Origin: Acephala macrosclerotiorum
Taxonomy: Eukaryota; Ascomycota; Leotiomycetes; Helotiales; Mollisiaceae
NCBI GenBank assembly: GCA_014904845.1
Contig: MU119279.1
Span: 156,736-220,735 of the forward strand
DNA: 64,000 nt
Direction of reading: 5' to 3'
Shown here: in pieces, positions 13,140 to 25,238 of the stretch
Numbering within the stretch: position 1 is the first letter of the stretch
Layout: each line of letters starts with the position of its first letter
Notes under the pieces: model-generated
Told to the model about the DNA's origin: nothing
The model's input: the letters and a program-made list of their open reading frames with translations, nothing else
Database searches by the model: none
Position numbers and translations under genes: made by a program

Positions 13140-13320
13140 TAATTTTTTCGTTTATTTCGAATATTTTATTAAATCGAATTAATCGATTTAATCGTTTTAT
13201 TCGAAATTAATAAATATTCGAAAATAATATTTTAAAATAAAATTTATTTTCTCGATAAATTTATCGATTTATAAATAAAATAATATTAAAACTTTTTTTA
13301 ATATATTAATTAATTTAATA
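13140..13320 (-). pseudogene. Gypsy integrase remnant
   Basis: In one minus-strand frame the residues read Y-L-*-I-D-K, then I-E-K-I-N, where an intact integrase C-terminal core has the HPQTDG...TER-N signature. Each difference is explained by C-to-T or G-to-A changes (His to Tyr, Pro to Leu, Gln to stop, Thr to Ile, Gly to Lys). It is followed by a -ND*-ID* pattern where Trp codons have become stops. Only the pattern is interpretable; no functional protein remains. Confidence 0.75.
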
Positions 13321-14769
13321 AAAATTAATTAAAAATTTAAAATAAATAATTTAATACGATTTATAATAATATTATCGAGCATTTTATATTTTAAAAATAC
13401 GTATTTCAAAAAAACGTATATAAATTATTTTAATATTATATTTTTTTGAATTAATACGAATTTTATTTTTTTCGTAAATTTATTTATAATAATAAATTTC
13501 GTATTATATATCGATATATTTTCGTTTTTTTTATTTACGAAATTAATTAATTTTTTAAAACGAAATAAATTTATTATAAAATTTAATATAATTAAATTTT
13601 AAAAACATTTTAAAATAAAAATAAATATTAATTTTTTTAAAATTATATTTTATTTCGATTTATTTTTTTTAATACGCGATATAAAAACGAATATAATTTT
13701 TAATATTTACGTTTATATTTTTTTAATATAATAATTTTTTTACTATTAAAATTTTTTTATTTTTATCGAAATAATCGACGATTAAATTATTATAAAATTT
13801 TTATATAATTTTACGTTTAAAAAATTCGTTTAATAAAATTTAAAATTATATATTATTAAATATTTAAATACTATTTTCAAGTAAATAATTTTTCTCGTTA
13901 AAATTATTATATTATATTTAAATAATATAAATTTTTTAAATTAAATCGTATTTTATTATTATTATTTCGAATTATATAAAATCGTTCGATTTAATTTAAT
14001 TTATATCGATTAATATACTATTTAATTTTATAGTTATATAATTTAAACTCGTCGTTAATTTTTTTTTAATTATTATTATAATTAAATATAAATTTTTTTT
14101 TTTTTTTCGAATATTAATAAAAAATTTAAATCGATTTTATTTAATTTAAATAATAATTATTATATTTCGACGAATTTTCGAGCGTAATTTAATCGTTTTA
14201 AAAAATTATTAATTAAGTTTTTATTTTTTATTCGATAAACGATTTCGAAATCGATAATTAAAAATATAATTATTTATCGAATTTAACGTCGTATTAATAT
14301 TTTTATCGTTATAAAATATTTAAAATTAATAATTTTTAATTAAACGTAAAATAATTAATTTTTATTAATATAAATTTTCGAGAATAAAATATAATAAAAT
14401 ATAAATATATATTTTATTATTTTTACGAAATAATATCGATTAATATTTTTATCGAAATATCGTATTTTAATTATATTTTAAAAATCGAATTAAAATACAT
14501 TAATAAAATAATTTTATTATAAATAAAATTATTTAATTATATTTATAAATAAATTTTTAATAAAAATTATAAAACTTTAAAAACTTAAAAATTTTTCGAG
14601 TTTTATTAAATATCGATTAAATTATAATCGTAATAACGTAATATTAATTTATTTTAATATTTATAAATAATATAACGAATTTTAAAAACTCGATTTTATT
14701 AATATTAAATTCGTATTTTTTTAATTTAATATATAAATTTTATTTTTCGAATTATTTTAATATTTTATT

Positions 14770-15100
14770 AACGTATATATTATATTTTTTTAAAGTATTA
14801 AAATAAATTAAAATATCGTCGAAATAAATAATAACGAATTTATTAACGAATTTTTTTAAATATTAATTTATATATATTTAAAAAATTATTAAAATATTAT
14901 ATAAATTAAAAATTATTATTTATTTATATTTTTATTTTATTTTAATAAAATAATATATATTACGTAAATTTAATTTCGTAATTATTCGAATATTTTTTAA
15001 ACGATTTAAAATTTCAAAAATTAATAATATAAAATAACGATTTAAAATAATTATATTATTAATTTCGTGATAATTAATATAAAAATATAATAATTCGTTT
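14770..15100 (-). pseudogene. Gypsy reverse transcriptase remnant
   Basis: One minus-strand frame runs 330 bp without an indel. In order it gives an INYHEINN stretch (cf. VDYRxLN), NRY, ITKLNLRNIYY (cf. FTKLDLRNAYH), F-N-L-Y-N-I-L-I-I-F (cf. FGL-NAPxTF), YIN, and FVNKFVIIYFDDILIY with the catalytic YxDD box intact (about 14800-14826). Stops and substitutions are all RIP-type transitions. The pattern is diagnostic of Ty3/gypsy RT. Confidence 0.88.
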
Positions 15101-15704
15101 TTTTTTTAAAATAAAAAATATTAATATTATTATAAATAATTTCGATCGTTTAATTAATTTTAATATTAATATTTTATTAATATATTCTTGAAATATTTAT
15201 AATTTTTTTTTAATAAATTATAAATTAATTCGAATAATAATTTATTATTTAATTTTAATAAAATCTTATAATCGAATTTAAATTAATAAAAAACCAAATT
15301 TATTTTTTATTTTTTATTAAAAACTTTTATATTTTTAATATATTTTTTTAATAAAATTGCTTTTTTTAATAATAAATTTTCGACGTTTTTTAAAATAAAT
15401 CGAAATATATAATATTTTTAATATTATTATTAATTATTTTTTCGAATATTTTATTATTCGATTCGAATATATAAAATATTATTAACGCGTTATAAAAAAT
15501 TTTTACGTTATAATTATTGTCGTTTTAAATTAAATATTTAATACGTTAATCGATTTTAAAATTATATTTTTATAATTAAAATATATTGAAAATTATATTA
15601 TAAAAAATAATAATTTTTTTTTATTTATATATAATTAATTTTTATAAAAAATAATATAAATATTTATTTAAAAAAATATTTTTTATTAATCGTTTTATCG
15701 AAAA

Positions 15705-16445
15705 ATACGTGTATTAATAGCGCTATTAACGAATTAATAATAATTTAATCGATTATTAATACTATCGATTATTTTAATCTAGTATCAATAGCGTTAATCC
15801 GATACTAATAATATTCAAATATTGCTAATTATACTAATTTAAAATTAAATATTTAAATATTTGAAATTTATAATTTATAGTATTTATTTAATTTATTATA
15901 AGAATTTCAAATAAATTTATCGAGCGCGTATTAATATATTAAACTATAAAATTAGAATTTATTAAGTTTTAATATTTTTCGTTAAAATTTATATATAGAC
16001 TAGTAATCGCATTTTATTCGATTAATAGATTTTTATTGTCTTATAAATTATATAAATAAATAAGAATAAAAATTGAAAATATTAATATTATTTAAAATTT
16101 GATCGTAGAATCGATCGATTTAAACAAAGTTTACGCGCGTAAAAATGCCGATTAAATATGCGAGTAATTGCATTGCGTTATACTACGCTATATTATTTAA
16201 TATTAAAAGTTTAAATTGAAACATTTAAAGATTGAACGATTTAATTGATTAAGTGTAATTGTATAAAAATTGCGCGTAGTCGTTTGTAATCGTCGAAAGT
16301 CGAAAATTTTAATATTTTTATTAATTTAAATCTATTTATTAATCGATTATTATTAAGCGTTAAAATTTTAAATATGCAATTACTACGTAACGTATACTAT
16401 TAGTAAACCGCTAATACTATTAGCAATTAATTAGTATATAAATTT
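15705..16445. other. Less-mutated inlay within AT block 1
   Basis: About 740 bp with clearly more G+C than its surroundings, including C in CpA and CpC contexts. It contains two perfect palindromes: TTAATAGCGCTATTAA (15714-15729) and TTTACGCGCGTAAA (16130-16143). Short AT-rich motifs such as ACTATTAG recur near its right end. No coding potential. It lies in the expected gag/protease part of the gypsy element, so it may be a later insertion. Confidence 0.5.
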
Positions 16446-17869
16446 TTTTTTTAATATTGAAATCGAAATTAATATTTTATTTTAAACGTTTTTTATTATT
16501 AATAAAAAAACGTTTTTATTTTTAATTTAAATACGAAAAATTAAATTATTATTAATAAAATTAAAAATTACTTTATAATCGATTATTATAATTAAATTAA
16601 AATCGTTATTATTTTTATTTTTTAATTTTAATCGTATAATATAAAATATTAAAATTATTTTAATAAATTGTTCGAATTTTAATTTTTTTAAATAAATAAA
16701 TATATAAAAATATTCGAGAATTATAATAATATTATTAACGAATAATATTAAACGTATAATAATTTTTATTTTTATTTTTTATAAAATTATTAAAAAACGT
16801 TCAAAATCGTTATAATATTATATTTAAATTCGTCGTTAAATTATCGAATTTAACGATTTTTTTATTCGTTTATAAAGAGCGATTTTTTTATATAAAATAC
16901 GAATTGAATAATTTAATTATAATACGAATAAAATTTTTTATAAAACGAATTACGTTTTTTAATTCGATATAAATTTATAATAAAAATTCGTTAAACGTTA
17001 TATATATTTATTTTAAAATCGATTTTATTAATTTTAATTAATAATTCGATTAAATTAATTTATTTTCGTATTTTTAAAATATATTTTATAAATATAATTT
17101 AAAATAATTTATAAAATTTTATATTAATTAATTTTCGAATATTTTATATTTAATTATTTTAATATTCGTTTTTATTAACGTTATTTATAAATCGTTTATT
17201 TATATTTTTTTCGTTATTTCAATTTATAATTTTAATTTTATATTTTTTTCACGTATAATTTATAATTTTAATTATTATTATAATTAAATATTTTATTCGT
17301 AAATATTTTGTAAAAATTTTTTTATCGTCGAATAATATATTAAAATTTAATCGAAATATAAAAATTTTAATAAAAATATATTAAACGTTAAAATAATAAT
17401 TTTTAAAAATATTTAAAAAACTTTTTATTATAATTTTAAAATTATTAAAATCGTTTAAAAAAATTAGAAAAATTATTTTTTTCGTATTTTTTTAATAATA
17501 ATATTTTTTAAATACGTAATATTTTTATCGTGTATATTATATAAATTTAATTATTATTTAATATATCGAAATTTAAATTTTTCGTTTTTTTTCGTTTTAT
17601 TTAAAAAAATTTTATTTTCGTTTTTTTAAATATATTAAATTCGAGTTTTATTATTTTAATACGTTAATAAATTAATATTTGATATAATTCTTTGTATTTT
17701 ATCGATAAACGAGTCTCGTTTAAAAAAAACTCGAAATTTACAAAATATTAAACGTATTAATACAATTGAATTCGAGTATAATAAATATAATTTTTTTTTC
17801 GATTATAAATCGTTTGAAAATAAATATATTACTCGTTATATCGATTTAAAAAAAAGTTTTAAATTGTAT

Positions 17870-18026
17870 AAAGTTTTATTAAAAAAACGAATTAAAAAAC
17901 GAATATAATAAATATAATTTATTAAAACTTAATAAAAAAAATTAAATTAATATTTAATTTTTATAATTTCAATTAACGATATTAAATTAAAAATATACGT
18001 ATAATACGTAATAACATTTTATAATA
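17870..18026 (-). repeat. Putative LTR, right copy (5' LTR of the minus-strand element)
   Basis: Partner of 10054-10217. A TG dinucleotide at 17865-17866 may be the true end of the repeat, extending it a few bases to the left. Similarity ends sharply at 18026, which would be the outer end of the element. Confidence 0.7.
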
Positions 18027-21000
18027 ATTTATATATTAATTAATAAAATTAATTTATTAATAAATTGTTAATTAATTTTAATATAATATAAATTTAATTA
18101 ATAAATAATAATTATATTATTTTAATTTATTATTTTTATATATTTAACGAATTATATATTTAATATTTATATAATAATATTTTTACCGTTTTTAAAATCT
18201 CGAGTAAATAAAAATAATTCGTTTAAATACGAGAATTTTTCTCGATTCGATTATTTTAATATTAATATCGTATTTATAATTAAACGTAATATAATTTTAT
18301 TGATTTTATAAGAATTTTAATATTGTAATTTTATGGAAATTTATTTAAAATTATTAATTTAAGAAATAATTTAAATGCGAAAACGATAAATCGTAAATTT
18401 AATTAAAATTTAATTTTTTATAAAATAAATTTTTATTATAATCGATAAAAATCGAAATATTTAAATCGTAACGTAAAAATTAATTCGTAGTTATATAATT
18501 TAATAATTTTAAATATTGAATTAAATATTAAACTAAGTATTAAATTAAATTAATAATGTTTTCATTTTAATAAAAATATTAAAATTTTATTTAATTTTCG
18601 AATTTTTTATATTTCGATAATTAATAACGTCGTAATATTATAATTAGTATTATTCGATTTTACGTCGAAAGTTTAATTTAAAAACGTTTATATTACGTTA
18701 TATAGCGTATTTATATAATACGTAATATAAAAATAATATACGATTTAAATTAATATTTAATACGTAAAATAAAAAGTAATTATTTTAAAATATATAACGT
18801 ATTTAAATAAACTCGTATTAAAATATACTTCGTATTATAATATTTTCGTATTACAATATTCGCGTATTATAATATTCGCGTATTATAATATTTGCGTATT
18901 AATAATTATTTAATATTACGATATTTTTTTTTGTATTACGATATATAATTTGCTTATTATAAATTACTTTAAATCGATATATAATTCGTTTATTACTTAT
19001 TATTTTAAATATATTTAATTTAATAAATTTTTTTATTTTAAATAATATTAAAATTTATAATTAAATAATTAATTTATATTTTAAAAAATTATTTAATTAA
19101 TTTTAATTTTAATTATATTTTAAATAATAAAATTTTATTATTATATTAATATTTTTATTAATTATTAAATAATTATATTTTTATTATTATTTAATATATT
19201 ATTATTTATTTATTATTATTATTAAAATAAATATTATATAATATTTATACGCGATTTGAAATTATATATAATTAATATTATATTATTTTTATTTTTAAAA
19301 TAAAATTTTTATATATATTTAATTATATAATTACATATTATTAAAAGAAATTAAATATAATAAATTCAAAATATTATTAAATTAATTATTAAAAAATATT
19401 AAAATATTTTTAAAATTTTTTTTTAAATATTATTAAATTATAAAAAAATTTAATTATTTATTTTATAAAAATAAAATTTTAATATATTAATAATATAAAA
19501 ATTGGAATTTTTTATTATATTTAAAAAATTAATATTAATATTAATTAAATAATTTTAATAATAATTTTTTTAAAATAAAATAAAAAAATAAAAAACGTTT
19601 ATATTTAATATTATAAATTATTATTTAAAATAAAAAATTAAAAAACAAAAAATTTAATATTATTAATAATATTAAAATATTTAAATATATTAATATATTA
19701 TATTTAATAATTATTAATTATTTAAAAAATTAAATTTAAAATTAAAAATATAAATAAATTTTTAAATTTTATATTAATTTTTTTTAATTAAAATATATAA
19801 TAAATACGTATATATATTTTAATATTAATAATAATTATAAAAAATTTTTATAATTATATTAATAATTAAAATTAAAAAAAAATTAAAAAAATTATTTAAT
19901 TTTATATAATAAATTTTTATTTATAATATTAATCGTATTATATAATTATTAAAAATATTAATAATTTAATATATTTGAATTAATTTAAAATTTAATTAAT
20001 AAAATTAAAATTTGTTAAAATAATTTTTTTTTAAAATTAATTTATTATAATTAAAAGATTATATTTAATATTATTATTAATAAAATTAAAAAATCGTTAA
20101 TAAAATAAATAATTTAAATAAATAAATTATAAAATTAATAATTAAATATTTTTAATTTATAATTTATATAATTAATTAATTATATTTTTATTTTTTTATT
20201 TTAATTATAAATTTATTTATATTAATAAACGTTTATAAAATTTTATTTAAATTAAATTTTTTTATAACGTTTATTAAATTATTATTTTTGTAAATTGATT
20301 ATAATTTTTATAATTATTTTATAATTATATTATAAATTTTAAATATTAAAATATTTTTTATTTTAAAATCGATTTTTATATAAATTTTATTAATTATTAT
20401 AATTATATATTTAATTTATAATTTTAAATTAATATTATTAATATATAAATTATTTAGAAATATTAATATTTTATTATATAATAATTAATAAATTCGATTT
20501 TTTTATTTTAATTTTTTATTTATATTATAATTTTTTTTTAAATAATTATATAATTTTATAATTAAATCTATATTTTTTTTAATAAATTAATAAATATTAT
20601 TTATTAAATTAAAATTTATAATTATATTATAAAATTAAAATTAAAAAAATTTATAAAAGAAAAAACTTTTAATTTTACAAATTAATTTAAATTTAAAAAT
20701 TGAAATATTTTTATATATAATTAAATCGTATTATATAAATTTAAAAACGTTTTTTATTATAAAATTTTAAATAAAATTTTAAATATAATAATAAATATTT
20801 TATTTATATAATATTAATTAAAATTTTTATTATTTATATATATAAATTTAAAATAAATTATATATTTAAATTTATTTTTTATATTTTATAATCGTTTATA
20901 ATATTTAAATTAAATAATAATAATTATTATTATTTTAATTTTTTATAATATTTTTATTATTTTTCGTTTTTCGTTTTTTTAAATAATTTTTTATATTTTT

Positions 21001-22185
21001 AAAAATTTAAATATTAAAATTATTAAAATATTATTAATTTATTATTTAATTTATATATAATATTTTATTATTTTTATTATTATTAATATAAAAATATTTA
21101 TATTAAAATTTTTAAAATATATTTTGAATATTAATAAAATTAATATAAATTTATTTAAATTTTATAAATATAAACTTTTTTTAATATTATAAAATCGTAT
21201 TATTATTTAATTATATAATATTAATAATTATTTTAATAATAATAATAAAAAATTTATAATTAATTTTATAAATATTTTTATTTTTAAACGATTAATATTA
21301 TAATTTTATTATTTTATTATTTTATATTATTAAATTAAATTTTAAATTTATTTATATTTTTTAATAAAAATATTTTTTTTATTTTATTATTAAATTTTTT
21401 AATTTTTTTTTATAAATTAAAAAAGTTTAATAATTTATTATAAAAACGTATTTTTTATAAAAAAAAAAAATTATTTTTAAATATTTTATATATTTTTTAT
21501 TTTTATTTAAAAAATATTTTATAAATATAATATTTTTTTAAATAATTATTTTAATTATATTTATTTTATATTTATTATATTTATAATTAATAAAATTAAT
21601 ATTAAATATATATAATATTTTTTAATATTATTATAAATATATAAAATATAATTTTTTATAATTTTTAAATTATATTTTATAAAAAAAAAAATTCTTTTTT
21701 TTAATATATTATTAAAATATATAATATTTCGAATTTAATTTTTATATATTTAACAATTTTTTTAATAATTTTATTTTTTAATATATATACTTTTTTTAAA
21801 TTATTATTTTTTATTTAATTATTTAAAAAATATATATACGTTATTTTTTTTTTAAAATTATTTTTACAAAAATTTAATAAAATTATATTTATAATTTTTC
21901 GTATTTATTATTAAATAATAAATATAATATTTTTTAAAAAAAATTTATTTTTATTTTAAATAATATAAAAAACTATTATTTTTTTAAAAAAAAAACGTAA
22001 TATATAACGTTTATTATTATTTTAATTATTAATTTAAAAAAAAAATCTTTTATAATTAATTTTTTTAAATTTTTAATTTTAATTTTAATTTTATTATTTT
22101 ATATTTAATTAATAAAATAAAATATAAATTTATATTAATAATATTTAAATATTTAAATATATTAATATATTAAATTTAATAATCG

Positions 22186-22380
22186 TATTTTATTTTATTT
22201 TATTTTATTTTATTTTATTTTATTTTATTTTATTTTATTTTATTTTATTTTATTTTATTTTATTTTATTTTATTTTATTTTATTTTATTTTATTTTATTT
22301 TATTTTATTTTATTTTATTTTATTTTATTTTATTTTATTTTATTTTATTTTATTTTATTTTATTTTATTTTATTTTATTT
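22186..22380 (+). repeat. Perfect (TATTT)39 microsatellite
   Basis: 195 bp of uninterrupted pentanucleotide repeat, 39 units with no visible mismatch, embedded in heavily mutated DNA. Confidence 0.95.
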
Positions 22381-23250
22381 AAAATTAATTTTTTTTTAAT
22401 TTTATAATTTAAATTATTTTATTATAATTAAAAAAATATATTTATAAATATTTTAAACGAATTTTTTTTAATTTAATAATAATAATTTTTATTTATTTAA
22501 ATATATATAATTAATATTCTTTTTTAAATTTTTATTATATTAAAAAAATTTGATTTAATTTTTTTTATATTATTTAATTAATAAATTAATAATCTTAATA
22601 TTTTAATTAAATTAATTTATAATTTTAAATTTTTAAATTTTTATTATATTTAATTTCAATTTTTAATAATATAAAATTTAATATAAATATTATTATTAAA
22701 TAATATATATTTATTGAATAAATAAAATAATATATTAATAATATTTATATAATATTAATATATAAATTATAATTATTTAAAAAAAAAAAAAAATAAAAAA
22801 AAATAAAAACGATTTAATATAATATAAAAGAAATCGAATAAAATATAAAAAATAAATTTTATAAATAAAAAATTAAAATTTGTAAAATAAAAAAACTTTA
22901 AAAAAAATATTTATAAAAAAATATTATTAAAAAATTTTTAAAAAAAATTATATTTATAATTATTTAATTTATAAATTTTAATATTCAATTATAATAAAAA
23001 TAAAAATTAAAATCGATTAATTAATTCAAAAAAGATTTTTATTAATATTATAAATTTTTTTTTAAAGTTTTTAATTAATAAATTTTAAACTTTAAAAATA
23101 ATATAAACGAATAAAGCAATCAAAGAATTTTTATATAAAAAAATATATTTTATTATAATTTTATATATAATTTTAATAAAATAATATAAATTAATATTTT
23201 ATTATTTTTTATTTGTTTCTAGGCCTAATACGCTTCCGTCGACTTGAAAC

Positions 23251-23293
23251 GTGAGAGACTAAAGTCGAGCATTTAAGCGAGACCGACGATTAG
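23251..23293 (-). repeat. Right copy of the 43-bp inverted repeat bracketing AT block 1
   Basis: Reverse-complement partner of 9229-9271. The distance between outer ends is 14,065 bp. Just around it, an 11-bp inverted pair (ATTTGTTTCTA at about 23211-23221 and its complement at about 23333-23343) frames a ~130-bp segment. Confidence 0.75.
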
Positions 23294-23585
23294 AGTATAA
23301 ATGTATTATATATTGCGTCGCGTGTGCATACATAGAAACAAATTCGGTTAATCTGCTTGGTAGTGGATGGTACAGTCCCCACCATTGCAGCGAGGCTGCT
23401 CTGGAGGCTTTCTCTTTACCACATCAACATCTGAGTGTTGGGCACAATCTTTCTCATCCCGAATTCGTTTCCCATGATATTAACCCTCACCGATTTTCAT
23501 GGCCAAATGATCAAATCAATTTTTGAAGGTTGATTTGACAATTCGGGAATACACCCATAATAGCGATCAATCCAAAAAGCGACCC
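23294..23585. other. Intergenic between AT block 1 and the following pseudogene
   Basis: Base composition returns abruptly to normal here. No gene is seen. It is probably the former promoter region of the pseudogene that starts at 23586. Confidence 0.45.
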
Positions 23586-25238
23586 ATGTCGTCTCAAACC
23601 ACTGTCGAAAGCAATACGTCCAGGGCATTCGAGGCAGCTAAACCGCTATCCTGGCTAATCATGCCCCCTCCTCGTTGGCCTGATCCGGAGCTATCCATAG
23701 GGACACAGCGTGAATCCCTGGATCCGTTGGGAAGAATCAAGTGTTGGAATGTTCGTGACCAGAGCCCGGCCCAACTCGTATGGAAGACGGTTTCGAAGGC
23801 GATCAATGCCCTCCTGGTAGACTAATACGAACACCTAGATTCGCGAGGCTCTGACCTTAAATTTGAGATATTTATGATCGGGAGGAAGGCCATGAAGTCC
23901 AGCCCGACAGTCCTGTTTGCTTGCACAAACAAGGGGTGTCGACAAAGGGCCATGGAGCTGGTTGACAGGAAAGAGATTCTTGCTGGCGATCCAGGAGTGC
24001 TGATGGCACACCGTTCATGACTTCCGCGGTTATTGGCCCTTGGTGGTAACCTGCCATCGCCGAATCTACCCGAAGGTGTTTATGTAGATGGAAACCCCAA
24101 ACCTGGCGGTTTCTCTGTTTTGATCGTTTTTAAAGATAATGTACCACCTAGGAAAGCCACCATCGGAGGCTTTGTTCGCGTCAATGATGAGTACTATGGT
24201 CTTACTACGGCACACGCATCACCCCGATTCAAAGCAGCGATCTTGACGTGGTAGATGACCTTGACGAATTTGCCTTTTATAGGCCAAATGATCTTGATGA
24301 TAGCTCCGAGGACGAAGACGATGTCCTAGAAATGACAAGCAAAGGTAATCATATCGAATATAACGAAAGTACTTCGACTAACCAAACAACTCATAGCAAG
24401 CGTCTCTTCCACCTCGAGCCAGTCAGACAATCCATCAAGTGATACGGAACGCTCCAACACTCGATCTTCCACTATGATAAGTTCAGATTCATCATCAATC
24501 CCCCAAAACGGCATAGTGAACTATCCATTGTTGGGGATGTCAGCAGCATTAAGAGGCTAGCTATATTCTGTCGCTCTATTGAACATTAAACTCACTTCCA
24601 TCAAGGTGCATCTCCAACAACCTTACAAGTTGACAATATCAAGCTTTGCGACCTGCCACCTCCTACTTCACTCAGCAAAGGCCTCGATTGGGCATTGATC
24701 CTTAAGACTGGTTGTGTTTACGGACAAGTCGTGTCGGGATACCCCGAAAGCGCATCCGCCTACCTTGTCCCTGCTTGGCAAATAGTCGAAGACATCCGAG
24801 AGAAACTGGGGCATGATGTTGAATTGCCATCGTTGGACCGAGAGGCTTCGCGGTATACTCTACCAAAGAAGAGTCTAATATCAACAGCTATTAGGACCGT
24901 GCCTTTGATCAAAGGTCATACATTACAGCCACCGGTCCAGGGCGATATAATCCAGCCAATAGCTACACCGCGTGTCAACCCTGGTCGGGTTAGCTATACA
25001 TGGTATTGTGATGAGTGTGGATTTGGGTGAGTCTCTTGTAGAGCAGTTGTCCTGGCAGATTGTTGACCTGGTTAGACCATTCTCTACAGTCTATGATTAT
25101 GCCTGCAACAGTTGTCTGCGTCAGAAAGACGAAAATGCGATGATTGAATCTGGCAGCAGGTCAGCCTCCCCATACGACCATTCTCCCACCAAACGATCTA
25201 GCACCAAAGACAAGAAAAAAGGTCGACGAAACTAGTCT
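23586..25238 (+). pseudogene. RIP-damaged fungal repeat-family gene (protease-like GLTTAH family with C-terminal Cys motif)
   Basis: From ATG 23586 one frame runs to 24254 but is cut by TAA (23823-23825) and TGA (24018-24020). Both are single C-to-T changes from CAA and CGA, and coding similarity continues across both. Recognisable blocks: FEIFMIGR...PTVLFAC, then TIGGFVRVNDEYYGLTTAHA, then an acidic Asp/Glu and Ser-rich linker, then DWALILKTGCVYGQVVSGYP..AYLVPAWQI, then a CDEC/CNSC zinc-ribbon-like tail ending near 25235. A convincing 52-nt intron lies at 24345-24396 (CTAAC branch site) and a probable one at about 25028-25090. A one-base shift near 24215-24230 and an unclear junction at 24530-24605 add to the damage. 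Such proteins are abundant, uncharacterised members of expanded families in filamentous fungi. Confidence 0.75.

Larger units (their letters stand above)
10054..18026 (-). mobile_element. RIP-destroyed Ty3/gypsy LTR retrotransposon
   Basis: Two direct repeats (10054-10217 and 17870-18026) lie 7.8 kb apart and enclose minus-strand remnants of reverse transcriptase (about 15100-14770) and integrase (about 13320-13140). RT upstream of integrase is the Ty3/gypsy order; in copia elements integrase comes first. Frames are shredded by TAA/TAG codons where Gln or Trp is expected, all explained by C-to-T or G-to-A changes. Just inside the left repeat, the minus strand has a long A-run (10219-10232) in the position of a polypurine tract. 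Gag and protease would fall between 15.1 and 17.87 kb but I cannot read them. The element is dead. Confidence 0.8.
9331..23215. repeat. RIP-mutated AT-rich block 1
   Basis: About 13.9 kb in which G and C are almost absent. Remaining C lies mostly in CpG, with rarer CpT (often CTCG or ACTTT), while CpA and CpC are nearly gone, which is the RIP pattern. No intact open reading frame of note occurs. Contents that can still be recognised: a minus-strand gypsy retrotransposon (about 10.05-18.03 kb), minisatellites at 10362 and 11406, a less-mutated inlay at 15.7-16.45 kb, and a perfect TATTT array at 22186. The 18.03-22.18 and 22.38-23.2 kb parts are too eroded to identify. Confidence 0.92.

Noticed and set aside
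9331..23215. Mitochondrial insertion as the cause of the AT block
   Set aside because: Residual C confined to CpG and the gypsy ghosts mutated only by transitions fit RIP; no mitochondrial gene or tRNA pattern was seen.
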